Positions 50,528-59,767 are shown, counted from the stretch's first letter. The stretch: 64,000 nucleotides of DNA from Methyloversatilis sp. (GCA_016791045.1 JAEUNO010000020.1:147350-211349), one strand, 5' to 3'. Numbers and translations are program-made. The notes: generated by a model from the letters alone, not told the origin.

Positions 50528-51466
50528 TCAGGTCTTTGCGGTGTCGAGCCACACCTCGAGGCCCTGCGCGTTCAGTTCGATGTCCAGCCCCCATACGGCC
50601 ATCGCCTCGTCACGCGTGAGCGGGCTGCCGTGGGCGCGCAGTTCGTCCGTCAGATAGGCGGTCAGCGCGGCCAGCAGCGCCTGCTTGCGGCCGTCACCGG
50701 CACTGGCGGCCGCCCTGGCGATCGCCACGTGGGCGTCGATGCGCGACAGCAGCGCGCGGCCCAGCGCCGGTACGCCGGTCACCTTGCCGTAGTGGGTCAG
50801 GAACATCGCCTCCGGCTGCCGCGACAGCAGACGCTCGACCGACGCGCGCATCGCGACCGGATCGAACTGCACCGGCGACGTGGTCGGGAAGATGAAGGCG
50901 CGGCCATCGACCGTGCATTCCGGATAGGCCAGGCCGAAGGTGTCGCCGCTGAACCAGCCCCGGGCGCGCGCGTCCCAGATGCAGTGGTGGTGCTTGGCGT
51001 GACCCGGCGTGTCGACGAACTCGAGCGGACGGCCGTTGAAGTCGAGCACGAAACCATCGTGCGTTTCGATCACGCGCGTGGCGTCGACCGGCAGGATGTC
51101 GCCATACATGTCGTCCATCGCCTGCGTGCCGTAGACCTCGGTGGCGCCGGCAATCAGTTTCGACGGGTCGATCATGTGGCGTGCGCCGCGCGGATGCACC
51201 ACCAGCTGCGCGTTCGGAAAGGCGCGCATCGCGGCACCGGCGCCGCTGGCGTGGTCCAGATGCACGTGGGTCAGGATGACATAGCGCAGCTGTTCGGCGG
51301 CGATGCCCTTGTGCGCCAGCGCGGCCAGCACATTGGGCAGCGAATGGCCGGTGCCGCAGTCGACCAGCGCCGCTTCGTCACCGGCGCGCAGCAGGTGGAT
51401 GGACGCCATGCCGTGGCGCAGCAGTGCTGCGTCGATGGCGGATATGTCGTGCTCGTAGTCGATCAT
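50528..51466 (-). CDS. MBL-fold metallo-hydrolase
   Basis: This 312-aa enzyme has the metallo-beta-lactamase metal motif HVHLDH at residues 67-72, a later His in TPGHAKHHH, and Asp in WFSGDTFGL. The substrate is unknown; relatives include glyoxalase II-like and lactonase-like hydrolases. It overlaps the thioesterase gene by 4 bases, so the two are translated together, which suggests a shared acyl- or thioester-related role. Confidence 0.9.
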   Translation of the reverse strand: MIDYEHDISAIDAALLRHGMASIHLLRAGDEAALVDCGTGHSLPNVLAALAHKGIAAEQLRYVILTHVHLDHASGAGAAMRAFPNAQLVVHPRGARHMIDPSKLIAGATEVYGTQAMDDMYGDILPVDATRVIETHDGFVLDFNGRPLEFVDTPGHAKHHHCIWDARARGWFSGDTFGLAYPECTVDGRAFIFPTTSPVQFDPVAMRASVERLLSRQPEAMFLTHYGKVTGVPALGRALLSRIDAHVAIARAAASAGDGRKQALLAALTAYLTDELRAHGSPLTRDEAMAVWGLDIELNAQGLEVWLDTAKT

Positions 51467-51975
51467 TCGTTCTCCTCGCCGGCTTTCGCCTGTTCGGCCT
51501 GCATCAGTTCATGGAAGCGCTGGTCGAATTCCAGCCGCATCTGCCGGCGCACCTTGGCGGCGGTCTGGCGTCGCTGCTGGTCCGGCGTGGCCGGCGTCAG
51601 CGGGGGCACGCGGCACGGGCGGCGCGCCTCATCCATCGCCACCATGGTCAGGTAGCAGGTGTTGGTGTGACGCGTCGTGTGTTCCCGGATGTTCTCCGTC
51701 ATCACCTTGACGCCGACCTCCATCGACGTGGTACCGGTGAAATTGACCGACGCGAGGAAAGTGACCAGTTCGCCGACGTGGATCGGGCTGCGGAAGATGA
51801 CCTGATCGACCGACAGCGTCACCACATAGCTCTGTGCAAAACGCGCCGCACAGGCGTAGGCCACCTGATCGAGCAGCTTGAGCAGCGATCCACCGTGCAC
51901 ATTGCCGGAGAAGTTCGCCATGTCGGGTGTCATCAGCACCGTCATGGTCAGTTCATGTTTCGGAAGTTCGGTCAT
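51463..51975 (-). CDS. Acyl-CoA thioesterase (hotdog fold, YciA-type)
   Basis: This 170-aa hotdog-fold protein carries the acyl-CoA hydrolase pattern MANFSGNVHGGSLLKLLDQVAY (19-40, read in part), with the catalytic Asp in LLDQVAY. It also has RSPIHVGELVTFLASV. A charged C-terminal helix follows (about 130-170). It probably cleaves short or medium acyl-CoA. The stop codon overlaps the MBL gene start by 4 bases. Confidence 0.9.
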   Translation of the reverse strand: MTELPKHELTMTVLMTPDMANFSGNVHGGSLLKLLDQVAYACAARFAQSYVVTLSVDQVIFRSPIHVGELVTFLASVNFTGTTSMEVGVKVMTENIREHTTRHTNTCYLTMVAMDEARRPCRVPPLTPATPDQQRRQTAAKVRRQMRLEFDQRFHELMQAEQAKAGEENE

Positions 51976-52050
51976 CGGAAGAGGGCGCCGGCCGGGTGGC
52001 CGGCGTGTCGTGAGGTTTAAGGAATCGCCGCCGGGCGGGGCGGCTGCGGA

Positions 52051-52416
52051 TCAGCGGTCCTGTTCGATCCGCCAGCCGGGCTGACGGTAGTCGCGCACAT
52101 TGCCGTACGGCGCGGTGGGATACACGCTGGTGCCGTGGGCATCTTCCTCGATGCGCACACCCGGTCGCGAATGGTCGCGGATCTGCGTGCCACGCAGTGT
52201 CGGATAGATATTGGTCGTGCGGCTGCGCGCATTCGGCCGGATCAGGTCGCGCGGATGCTGGCCGATCATGCCGCCCGGTCCGGCACCGCCGATACCGGCG
52301 CCCGGTCCGTACGGGTCGCCGCCGATCGGCGTGACGGGCACGTGGCCCATGCCGCCGGCCAGCGCGGCGGACGACGTGAGCAGCGCCGACACGGCGCACA
52401 AGGTGGTCAGTTTCAT
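52051..52416 (-). CDS. Small exported protein of unknown function
   Basis: This 121-aa protein has a signal peptide (about residues 1-20, ALA-G cut). A Gly/Pro-rich part follows (GGDPYGPGAGIGGAGPGGM). The C-terminal half carries two similar blocks, RDHSRPGVRIEEDAHGTSVYP and RDYRQPGWRIEQD, which look like a short internal repeat. No family is recognised. A GGGAGACC-type ribosome site precedes the start. Confidence 0.65.
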   Translation of the reverse strand: MKLTTLCAVSALLTSSAALAGGMGHVPVTPIGGDPYGPGAGIGGAGPGGMIGQHPRDLIRPNARSRTTNIYPTLRGTQIRDHSRPGVRIEEDAHGTSVYPTAPYGNVRDYRQPGWRIEQDR

Positions 52417-52606
52417 GAAGGTCTCCCGGAGGGGCGCGCCGCGACAGCACTGCTGCAGCGTCGCCGAACACTTCTGAAGTCTAGTGGAACATGCGCCGCG
52501 CGCCCGTTACAAGCGCGTGCGTCGTGTGAGGTCCTGCCGGCGCCGCGCGTCGGTTGTGGACGGCACGCGACAGCCGGCGCACGACATCGCGCGCGGATGT
52601 GGAATC

Positions 52607-53383
52607 ATGCAGCTTATGAACAGCTCAGGCCACAACCCCTTCGAGCCGGCGCCCCAGCCGGTCGTCGTACCGGACGTCACGGCGCCCGAGTCGCATGGCC
52701 TGCCGGCCGGCCGCGGCCTGGAATGGCTGCGTCAGGGCTGGCAGTGTTTCCTTGCCGCGCCCGGCCTGTGGATCGTCATCACCGTCATCTGGACGGTCGT
52801 GCTGGTGGCGCTCAATGTGGTGCCGCTGTTCGGCACCATCGCGGCGACCTTGCTGGCGATGGTGACGCTCGGCGGCATCATGCACGGTTGCCGCGCGCTG
52901 TCGCGCGGCGAACCGCTCGAGCTGGCGCATCTGTGGGCCGGCTTCGGAGAGCGGGTCAATCCGCTGCTCGCGCTGGGTGGCTGGTATCTGGGCGCGATGC
53001 TCGCGGTGACGCTGTTCGTGCTGTTGATGTCGGCCATCGTCGCCGGTCTGGCCGGTCTGGCTGCATTCGCCGCGCTGCTGGTCGTGTCGGCCGCAACCTC
53101 GCTGCTGCTGGTGATTGCCGTGATGCTGATGGCGCCCGTGCTGATGGCCGTGTGGTTCGCGCCCGCGCTGGTGATGTTCCACCGCATGACCGCCATCGAA
53201 GCAATGCGCGTCAGCTTCTACGCCTGCCTGCGCAACGCGCCGGCATTTCTGGTGTTCGCGTTGATCTACATCGTGCTGGTCGTGCTGGCATCGATCCCGG
53301 CCATGCTGGGCTGGCTGGTGCTGCTGCCGGTCACCTTCGGCGCGATCTATGCGAGCTATCGCGACGTGTTCCGGCAGGACTGA
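52607..53383 (+). CDS. BPSS1780-type multipass membrane protein (paralogue)
   Basis: This 258-aa membrane protein has a short polar N-terminus and the GLEWLRQGWQCFLAAPGLW amphipathic start of the BPSS1780 family. About six membrane segments follow. Its layout matches the protein at 12526-13332, although sequence is diverged. The start could also be ATG 52616; 52607 is chosen for the GTGGA upstream. Function is unknown. Confidence 0.78.
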   Translation: MQLMNSSGHNPFEPAPQPVVVPDVTAPESHGLPAGRGLEWLRQGWQCFLAAPGLWIVITVIWTVVLVALNVVPLFGTIAATLLAMVTLGGIMHGCRALSRGEPLELAHLWAGFGERVNPLLALGGWYLGAMLAVTLFVLLMSAIVAGLAGLAAFAALLVVSAATSLLLVIAVMLMAPVLMAVWFAPALVMFHRMTAIEAMRVSFYACLRNAPAFLVFALIYIVLVVLASIPAMLGWLVLLPVTFGAIYASYRDVFRQD

Positions 53384-53422
53384 GGCGTCGCTCCGGGCTG
53401 TCGCACCGCCCGCCTGCCACAT

Positions 53423-53452
53423 CCGCAGGGTGGGGTGAGCGCAGCGATGCCC
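53423..53452. repeat. Dispersed 30-bp repeat, copy 2
   Basis: CCGCAGGGTGGGGTGAGCGC through GATGCCC matches the copy at 46169-46198 at 28 of 30 positions. Both copies lie shortly after the stop of a plus-strand gene. Confidence 0.75.
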
Positions 53453-53465
53453 GACAACACCGCCT

Positions 53466-54908
53466 CTACCCCACGCTCCCCTTCACCGCCTTGAACCGTT
53501 CCAGCGTCGCCTCGCGCGCCGCCGCGTGGTCCACCACCGGCGCCGGGTAGTCGCGGCCGATCACGCAGCCCGCCATCTGCTGTTCCAGCGCCGTTGCCAG
53601 CCAGGGCGCGTGGATGCGTTTCCGGTCGAACTTCGCGAGTTCCGGGCAGTAGCGGCGGATGAACTGGCCGTCGGCATCGAATTTCTCCGACTGCGTGACC
53701 GGGTTGAAGATGCGGAACCAGGGCTGGGCGTCGCAGCCGGTCGATGCCGCCCACTGCCAGCCGCCGTTGTTGGCCGCCAGATCGAAGTCGTTCAGCGTGC
53801 GCGCGAACCAGTGCTCGCCGCGCCGCCAGGAAATGCCCAGATCCTTGGTCAGGAAGGACGCGCTGACCATGCGCAGCCGGTTGTGCATGTAGCCGGTCTG
53901 CGCCAGCTGGCGCTGCGCCGCATCGACCAGCGGATAACCGGTGCGGCCTTCGCACCACGCGGCGAAGCGCGCCTCGTTGTCCACCCAGCGCACGGCGTCG
54001 AATTCGGGCCGGAAGCTGCCATTGAGCACGTGCGGGTTGTGCCACAGGATCTGGAAATAGAAATCGCGCCAGATCAGTTCGTTCAGCCAGCCTTCGGCAC
54101 CCGCGCCACCGCGCGCATGCGCCTCGCGCGCCAGTCGGCGCACGGATATCGTGCCGAAGCGCAGATGCACCGACAGATAGCTCGGTCCCTTGGTCGCCGG
54201 AAAGTCGCGCGTCTGCTTGTAGCGGTCGATGCGGTCGAGAAACTCGTCGAACAGCGTTTCGGCACCGGACGCCCCGGTGGGGAGCTTCAGCGTCGCCAGA
54301 TTGGTCGGCTCGAACCCCATGTCGGACAGCGACGGCATGGCCGCGACCGGCGCCGCCGCGAGGGCGCCCGCGTAACGGCGCACCGGGTAGGCCTGAAGCT
54401 GATAGGGCGTGAGTTTCTTCAGCCAGGCGTTCTTGTAGGGCGTGAATACCGAGAACGGCTTGTGCGCCAGCGTCAGCACTTCGTCGCGTTCGAAGATGAC
54501 CTGATCCTTGTGCTGTTCGAAGCCGATGCCGTGCCGCGCCAGTTCGGCGCCGACTTCACCGTCGCGCTGCTGTGCCGCCGGCTCGTAGTCACGGTTGCAG
54601 ACCACCGTGTCGACACCCAGCTCGCGCGCCAGCGCGGGCACCAGATCGCGCGCGCGACCGTGGCGCACGATGAGGCCGCCACCGAGGTCGCGCAGGGCCG
54701 CATCCAGCTCCACGATGGCGGCGTGGATGAATTCGACCCGCCGGTCGGCGCGCCAGCCTTCGCGCAGCAGTTCGTCCAGTATTTCGGTGTCGAACACGAA
54801 TGCGCACCACACCGGGCCGCCTTCGCGCAGCGCGTGATACAGCGCGGCGTGGTCATCCACCCGCAGGTCGCGACGGAACCACACCAGCCGGGACGAACTC
54901 TTTGCCAC
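53466..54908 (-). CDS. phrB: Deoxyribodipyrimidine photolyase (class I)
   Basis: This 480-aa flavoenzyme splits cyclobutane pyrimidine dimers with blue light. The N-terminal antenna domain (RLVWFRRDLRVDDHAAL) is followed by the FAD domain. Signature pieces are GYPLVDAAQRQL, MHNRLRMVSASFLTKDL, and NNGGWQWAASTGCDAQPWFRIFNP near 360-385 (read in part). The start is a GTG at 54908 with a GGAGGT site 4-5 bases upstream; reading further upstream gives a non-homologous leader. It diverges from yqgE across 87 bases. Confidence 0.94.
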   Translation of the reverse strand: MAKSSSRLVWFRRDLRVDDHAALYHALREGGPVWCAFVFDTEILDELLREGWRADRRVEFIHAAIVELDAALRDLGGGLIVRHGRARDLVPALARELGVDTVVCNRDYEPAAQQRDGEVGAELARHGIGFEQHKDQVIFERDEVLTLAHKPFSVFTPYKNAWLKKLTPYQLQAYPVRRYAGALAAAPVAAMPSLSDMGFEPTNLATLKLPTGASGAETLFDEFLDRIDRYKQTRDFPATKGPSYLSVHLRFGTISVRRLAREAHARGGAGAEGWLNELIWRDFYFQILWHNPHVLNGSFRPEFDAVRWVDNEARFAAWCEGRTGYPLVDAAQRQLAQTGYMHNRLRMVSASFLTKDLGISWRRGEHWFARTLNDFDLAANNGGWQWAASTGCDAQPWFRIFNPVTQSEKFDADGQFIRRYCPELAKFDRKRIHAPWLATALEQQMAGCVIGRDYPAPVVDHAAAREATLERFKAVKGSVG

Positions 54909-54995
54909 ACCCACCTCCACGATTCGATCGCCTTTTCGAGTCGCGAGGGTCGCACAGGTTCTGCGACAAACGCACAACACGGATAAAATCCCGCC

Positions 54996-55574
54996 ATGCA
55001 CGCGCACGCACCGACTTCCACGGTCAATCTCACCGGCCACTTCCTGATCGCCATGCCCGCCATGGCCGACAAGAATTTCGCCCGCACGCTCACGCTGGTG
55101 TGCGAGCACAACGATCAGGGTGCGCTCGGCGTCATCGTCAACAGGCCGATCGACATGTCGCTCGAAGACCTGTTCGAGCGCATCGAACTCACGCTCGAAT
55201 CGCCGCGCTTCGAGGGCCAGCCGGTCTATTTCGGCGGCCCGGTGCAGACCGACCGCGGCTTCGTGCTGCATCGCCCGGTCGGCGAATGGCAATCCACCAT
55301 CGATGTCGGCAACGGGCTGGGTCTGACCTCGTCGCGCGACGTGCTGCAGGCACTGGGCAGCGAAATCGAGCCGGACGACGTGCTGGTCACGCTCGGCTAT
55401 GCGGGCTGGCAGGCGGGTCAGATCGAATGGGAAATGGCGCAGAACGCCTGGCTCACGGTGCGCGCCGACAGCGGCATCATCTTCGACCTGCCGCCGGAAG
55501 AACGTCTGGTCGCCGCGATGCAGCTGCTCGGCGTCGATTTCGCGTCGCTGTCCGACGTGGCCGGGCATGCCTGA
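54996..55574 (+). CDS. yqgE: YqgE/AlgH family protein (UPF0301)
   Basis: This 192-aa cytoplasmic protein has the YqgE marks [28 protein letters not shown] and PVYFGGPV. The role is unsettled (transcription or pyrimidine related in some genera). It leads the operon yqgE-ruvX-pyrR-pyrB and overlaps ruvX by 8 bases. A GATAAAAT -10-like stretch ends only 6 bases before the ATG, so the leader may be very short. Confidence 0.93.
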   Translation: MHAHAPTSTVNLTGHFLIAMPAMADKNFARTLTLVCEHNDQGALGVIVNRPIDMSLEDLFERIELTLESPRFEGQPVYFGGPVQTDRGFVLHRPVGEWQSTIDVGNGLGLTSSRDVLQALGSEIEPDDVLVTLGYAGWQAGQIEWEMAQNAWLTVRADSGIIFDLPPEERLVAAMQLLGVDFASLSDVAGHA

Positions 55575-56013
55575 ACCGGGTGGTCTTCCTGCGCGCGGTA
55601 CCGTGCTGGCGTTCGACTTCGGCGAAAAACGCATCGGCGTTGCCGTGGGCGAATGCGAGCTGCGCAGCGCCAGTCCGCTGCTCACCTTCGATGCCGAAAC
55701 CAACGACGCCCGCTGGTCGGCTGTCGGTCGACTGCTCGACGAATGGAAGCCGGTCACGCTGGTGGTCGGTCTGCCGCTGTCGCCCGAAGGCGTGCCGCAC
55801 GACATGACGGCGCGCGCCGAACGCTTTGCGCGCCAGCTCGAAGGGCGCTACCGCCTGCCGGTCGTGCTGCAGGACGAGCGCTACACCTCGGCCGAAGCGG
55901 ACAGCCAGCTGCGCGACGAAGGCGGCGTGCGCGACTGGCGCAGCCGCAAGCAGAAACTGGACGCACACGCCGCCCAGCTCATCCTCAAGGACTATTTCGA
56001 TGTCACTGCCTGA
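55567..56013 (+). CDS. ruvX: RuvX/YqgF Holliday-junction resolvase-like protein
   Basis: This 148-aa RNase H-fold protein has Asp in [15 protein letters not shown] (13-28), the [10 protein letters not shown] catalytic Glu, and DAHAAQLIL near the C-terminus. It is a 16S rRNA maturation nuclease and proposed junction resolvase. It overlaps yqgE by 8 bases and pyrR by 14 bases. Confidence 0.93.
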   Translation: MPEPGGLPARGTVLAFDFGEKRIGVAVGECELRSASPLLTFDAETNDARWSAVGRLLDEWKPVTLVVGLPLSPEGVPHDMTARAERFARQLEGRYRLPVVLQDERYTSAEADSQLRDEGGVRDWRSRKQKLDAHAAQLILKDYFDVTA

Positions 56014-56491
56014 CGCAGAACACCTGCTGGTCGTGCTGGCCGACCAGATTCGCCCGCGGGTCGGCGCCGACACGGCGCTGGTCGGCCTGCACACCGGCGG
56101 CGTGTGGCTGGCGCAACGACTGCACGCCCTGCTGGGTCTGGCGCAGCCGGCTGGCTCGCTCGACGTGAGCTTCTACCGCGACGACTACGCCAAGCGCGGT
56201 CTGGCGCGCGACACCCGCTCGTCGGCGCTGCCCTTCGAAGTCGAAGGCCGGCACCTGATACTGGTCGACGACGTGCTGCACACCGGCCGCACGGTGCGCG
56301 CCGCGCTCAACGAACTGTTCGATTACGGTCGTCCGCTACGGGTCGAACTGGCCGTGCTGGTCGATCGCGGCGGGCGCGAACTGCCGGTGGCGCCGACCTA
56401 CTGCGCCGCGACGCTCGACCTGCCGCCCGGACAGCGCGTGAAACTGGCGCAGGACGGCGACACCCTCTCGCTGCGACTGACCGGGAGCTGA
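56000..56491 (+). CDS. pyrR: PyrR bifunctional pyrimidine regulator/uracil phosphoribosyltransferase
   Basis: This 163-aa protein has the PRPP-binding motif [16 protein letters not shown] near residue 92. PyrR binds RNA in Gram-positives; in Pseudomonas-type operons its role is less clear and uracil phosphoribosyltransferase activity is weak. It overlaps ruvX by 14 bases and is 2 bases before pyrB, the typical order. Confidence 0.92.
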   Translation: MSLPDAEHLLVVLADQIRPRVGADTALVGLHTGGVWLAQRLHALLGLAQPAGSLDVSFYRDDYAKRGLARDTRSSALPFEVEGRHLILVDDVLHTGRTVRAALNELFDYGRPLRVELAVLVDRGGRELPVAPTYCAATLDLPPGQRVKLAQDGDTLSLRLTGS

Positions 56492-56493
56492 CC

Positions 56494-57462
56494 ATGGCGC
56501 GCAACCCGCAACTGAACCGGCACGGCGAACTGCAGCACCTGCTGACCACGGAAGGCCTGCCGCGCGACGTCATCACGCGCATTCTCGATACGGCCGAGCC
56601 GTTCACGGTGGTGGCCGAGCGCGAGGTGAAGAAGCTGCCGCTGCTGCGCGGCAAAAGCGTGTTCAACCTGTTCTTCGAAAACAGCACGCGCACCCGCACC
56701 ACCTTCGAAATCGCCGCCAAGCGCCTGTCGGCCGATGTGATCAACCTGAACATCGCGACCAGTTCGACCAACAAGGGCGAAACCCTGCTCGACACGGTGG
56801 ACAACCTCGCCGCGATGCAGGCCGACATGTTCGTCGTACGCCACGCCTCCAGCGGCGCGCCCTACCTGATCGCCCAGCACCTCGAAGCCACCGGCCGCGA
56901 CCACATCCACGTGATCAACGCCGGTGACGGGCGGCACGCGCATCCGACGCAGGGCCTGCTCGACATGTACACCATCCGCCACTACAAGCGCGACTTCACG
57001 CAGCTGTCGGTGGCCGTCGTCGGCGACATCCTGCATTCGCGCGTGGCGCGCAGCCAGATCCACGCACTGACTACGCTGGGCGTACCCGACCTGCGCGCCA
57101 TCGCACCGAAAACGCTGCTGCCCGCCGACATCGACCGGCTCGGTTGCCGCGTCTTCCATGACATGGCCGAAGGCCTGCGCGGCGTCGATGTCGTGATGAT
57201 GCTGCGGCTGCAGAACGAACGCATGCAGGGCTCGCTGCTGCCCAGCCCGCAGGAATACTTCAAGTTCTTCGGCCTGACGCAGGAAAAGCTGGCGCTGGCC
57301 AAGCCGGACGCCATCGTGCTGCACCCGGGGCCGATGAACCGCGGCGTCGAAATCGACTCGGCGGTGGCCGACGGCAAGCAGGCCGTCATCCTGCCGCAGG
57401 TCACCTTCGGCATCGCCGTGCGGATGGCCGTCATGGCGATGCTGGCTGGGAGCACGACGTAA
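56494..57462 (+). CDS. pyrB: Aspartate carbamoyltransferase catalytic subunit
   Basis: This 322-aa enzyme makes carbamoyl-aspartate. The carbamoyl-phosphate loop [13 protein letters not shown] is at 60-72. [12 protein letters not shown] and [10 protein letters not shown] carry the other substrate contacts. In this lineage it associates with an inactive PyrC'. The stop is followed after 6 bases by an AT-rich foreign gene, not by pyrC' as usual. Confidence 0.96.
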   Translation: MARNPQLNRHGELQHLLTTEGLPRDVITRILDTAEPFTVVAEREVKKLPLLRGKSVFNLFFENSTRTRTTFEIAAKRLSADVINLNIATSSTNKGETLLDTVDNLAAMQADMFVVRHASSGAPYLIAQHLEATGRDHIHVINAGDGRHAHPTQGLLDMYTIRHYKRDFTQLSVAVVGDILHSRVARSQIHALTTLGVPDLRAIAPKTLLPADIDRLGCRVFHDMAEGLRGVDVVMMLRLQNERMQGSLLPSPQEYFKFFGLTQEKLALAKPDAIVLHPGPMNRGVEIDSAVADGKQAVILPQVTFGIAVRMAVMAMLAGSTT

Positions 57463-58468
57463 TTCAGTATGAATGCGACTGAGGTGCAAAGACCACTCCG
57501 TAGTGCTTCGCAACGCGCCCGAGTTTTTAGTGAAAATTGGGTCAAGAATCACTTTAACTGCCCCTGCTGCAGCTCGTCGCTTTCGCATACACCCAACAAT
57601 ACGATTGCACTCGATTTCATCTGCACTGATTGCTCGCAAGGCTTTGAGCTAAAAAGTAAGCTCGGAAATTTCGGAAAAACTGTGGTGAATGGAGCATATG
57701 GAACCCTGGTCGAATGTATTCGCGCAGGCAATGCTCCAAATCTCCTTCTTTTGAGCTATAGCGATGATTTGGATGTAAGGAGCTTGCTCGTTATTCCGAA
57801 GAGATTCTTCGTTGAAGAGATAGTCGTCCCGAGAAGGCCCCTCGGACCCCAATGCCGACGCGCTGGGTGGCGAGGTTGCAATTTGAATCTTTCGATCTTG
57901 CCCGACGCAGCAAAAATTGAGTGTGTGAGAGATTTTAAGGCGGTTGATCAGTCTGAAATTGCAAATCGTTGGCGCGAAACGTCGTTCATGGACTCCCTGT
58001 CACCCCGCGGTCAGGGATGGTTAGCTGTTGTCATGGGACTGATTTCAAAGCTGAAACGACGCGATTTTTGTCTTGATGACTTGTATCGGTTCGAAGGTGA
58101 GATGAAGTTGCTCTATCCGCATAATCACAATATCAGGGCAAAGCTCCGACAGCAGCTACAGCGACTACGTGATGCGGGGTGGATCGCATTCGAAGGACAA
58201 GGTTGTTACCGATTGAATTATTAGCGGGAGTTTGCATGAGCGCGAATGAAGGAACACCGAAAGTCTTGGTCGTTGTTTCAGGCGGGAACGCGTACTTTGC
58301 CGCGGAGGGAGCTGTTGAAATCGCGATCTTCGATTGTGACAACTATCGTGCGGACCCGATGCAAACAGCCAAGGTTCCGAAGGGTTTCACCGATTTGGCT
58401 CTCCGTTTGGGCGTGGATGCCGATGCGATCCAAGCCTCGAGCAGTATGGTTGCAAGGCACGATCCAGC
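57463..58468. mobile_element. AT-rich insert within the pyrimidine operon
   Basis: Two genes fill this interval and nothing else fits. Hand counts of 57601-57720 give 52 G or C of 120 (43%), against 37 of 60 (62%) for 57241-57300 in pyrB. No transposase, terminal repeat or target duplication is visible. The first insert gene starts 6 bases after pyrB and the last overlaps pyrC' by 4 bases. Confidence 0.6.
57469..58224 (+). CDS. DpnI-like methyl-directed type IIM restriction endonuclease
   Basis: This 251-aa protein matches DpnI in length (254 aa) and layout. Residues 31-34 (CPCC) and C52/C55 form the zinc site. The PD-(D/E)XK core is D49, E60 and K62 in ELKSK, with the same 11-residue D-to-E spacing as DpnI. 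VVNGAYG, RSLLVIPKRFF and PRRPLGPQCRRAGWRGC are other family pieces. A winged-helix domain (about 180-251) would give a second DNA contact. DpnI cuts only GATC methylated at adenine, so no partner methylase is needed, and none is present. No ribosome site is seen; translation probably couples to pyrB. The AT richness shows recent acquisition. Confidence 0.85.
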   Translation: MNATEVQRPLRSASQRARVFSENWVKNHFNCPCCSSSLSHTPNNTIALDFICTDCSQGFELKSKLGNFGKTVVNGAYGTLVECIRAGNAPNLLLLSYSDDLDVRSLLVIPKRFFVEEIVVPRRPLGPQCRRAGWRGCNLNLSILPDAAKIECVRDFKAVDQSEIANRWRETSFMDSLSPRGQGWLAVVMGLISKLKRRDFCLDDLYRFEGEMKLLYPHNHNIRAKLRQQLQRLRDAGWIAFEGQGCYRLNY

Positions 58469-58472
58469 ATGA
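58236..58472 (+). CDS. Small accessory protein of unknown function
   Basis: This 78-aa protein has a core PKVLVVVSGGNAYFAAEGAVEIAIFDCDN, which resembles small orphan proteins often carried on plasmids and integrative elements. It starts 11 bases after the nuclease gene with a GGGAG site. It ends on the start of pyrC' (ATGA overlap). It might help the nuclease or merely be cargo; the sequence does not say. Confidence 0.65.
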   Translation: MSANEGTPKVLVVVSGGNAYFAAEGAVEIAIFDCDNYRADPMQTAKVPKGFTDLALRLGVDADAIQASSSMVARHDPA

Positions 58473-59767
58473 AGATCCATATAAAGGGCGGCCACCTGAT
58501 CGACCCGGCGCAGGACATCGACGCGCCGACCGACGTCTATATCGCCGCCGGCAAGGTGGTGGCGCTGGGCGAGGCACCGGACGGCTTTCACGCCAACCGC
58601 GTCGTCGACGCCACCGGACGCATCGTCGCGCCCGGCCTGATCGACCTGTGCGCGCGGCTGCGCGAGCCGGGGCTGGAGTACCGCGCCACGCTGGAATCCG
58701 AAATGGCCGCCGCGGTGGCCGGCGGCATCACCAGCCTGGCCTGCCCGCCGGACACCGACCCGGTGCTGGACGAGCCGGGGCTGGTGGAAATGCTGAAGCA
58801 CCGCGCACGCATGCTCAACCTCGCGCATGTGTATCCGCACGGCGCGCTGACCATGGGCCTGAAAGGTCAGCGGCTCACCGAAATGGGCGAGCTGTTCGAC
58901 GCCGGCTGCATCGCGTTCAGCCAGGCGAACGTGCCGGTGGCCGACACCCAGGTGCTGTTCCGCGCCATGCAGTACGCCGCCACGTTCGGCTACACCGTAT
59001 GGCTGCAGCCGACCGATCTGCACCTGTCGTCCGATGGCGTGGCGCACGAAGGCGAAGTGGCCGCGCGGCTCGGTCTGACCGGCATACCGATACTTGCCGA
59101 AACGCTGGCCATCGGCCAGATGCTGCAACTGGCCCGCGCCACCGGCTGTCGCCTGCATCTGGCGCGCATTTCCAGCCGGGCCGGGCTGATGCTGATCGAT
59201 CAGGCACGCCTCGACGGGCTGAAGGTGAGCTGTGACGTCGCCATCCACTCGCTGCACCTGTGCGATGTCGACATCGGCTATTTCGACCCGCAGTGCCGCA
59301 CCATTCCGCCGCTGCGCGCGCAGTTCGACCGCGAGGCACTGCGCGCCGCGCTGGCCGACGGCCGCATCGACGCGCTGTGTTCCGATCACACGCCGGTCGA
59401 TGACGACGCCAAGCAGGTGCCGTTCGCCGAAGCCGAACCGGGCACCACCGGGCTCGAACTGCTGCTGCCGCTCACGCTGTCATGGGCGCGCGAAATGCAG
59501 CTGCCGCTGCGGCTGGCGCTCGCCCGCATCACGTCGGACGCCGCGCGCGTGCTGGGGCTGGACGCCGGACACCTGCGCATCGGCAGCGCCGCCGACGTAT
59601 GCATCTTCGACCCCGACGCACCCGTCATGATCAGCCGCGCGACGCTGCGCAGTCAGGGCCGCAATACGCCGTTCATCGGTCGGGAGCTGCTGGGCAAGGT
59701 GTGCGCGACGCTGGTGTCGGGTCAGGTCGTGTACGAGACGCCCGCGAACGACAAGGCCGCCCGGTAG
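58469..59767 (+). CDS. pyrX: Inactive dihydroorotase-like PyrC' (ATCase partner)
   Basis: This 432-aa protein has the amidohydrolase fold of dihydroorotase. The first metal-binding HxH is replaced: GLIDLCARLREPG (56-68) has Cys and Arg where the two His should be. The later CSDHTPVDDD region is kept. Such pyrC' genes next to pyrB encode a structural, non-catalytic partner that ATCase of Pseudomonas and relatives needs. The active dihydroorotase must be elsewhere. The start is fixed by the ATGA overlap with the upstream 78-aa gene. Confidence 0.9.
   Translation: MKIHIKGGHLIDPAQDIDAPTDVYIAAGKVVALGEAPDGFHANRVVDATGRIVAPGLIDLCARLREPGLEYRATLESEMAAAVAGGITSLACPPDTDPVLDEPGLVEMLKHRARMLNLAHVYPHGALTMGLKGQRLTEMGELFDAGCIAFSQANVPVADTQVLFRAMQYAATFGYTVWLQPTDLHLSSDGVAHEGEVAARLGLTGIPILAETLAIGQMLQLARATGCRLHLARISSRAGLMLIDQARLDGLKVSCDVAIHSLHLCDVDIGYFDPQCRTIPPLRAQFDREALRAALADGRIDALCSDHTPVDDDAKQVPFAEAEPGTTGLELLLPLTLSWAREMQLPLRLALARITSDAARVLGLDAGHLRIGSAADVCIFDPDAPVMISRATLRSQGRNTPFIGRELLGKVCATLVSGQVVYETPANDKAAR

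Noticed and set aside
50476-51655. Continuation of the plus-strand frame from 50225 for 476 codons
   Set aside because: After about 57 codons it becomes the antisense of the MBL hydrolase and the thioesterase.
57463-58468. Transposon with terminal repeats around the DpnI-like gene
   Set aside because: No transposase, inverted terminal repeats or target-site duplication could be found at either edge.
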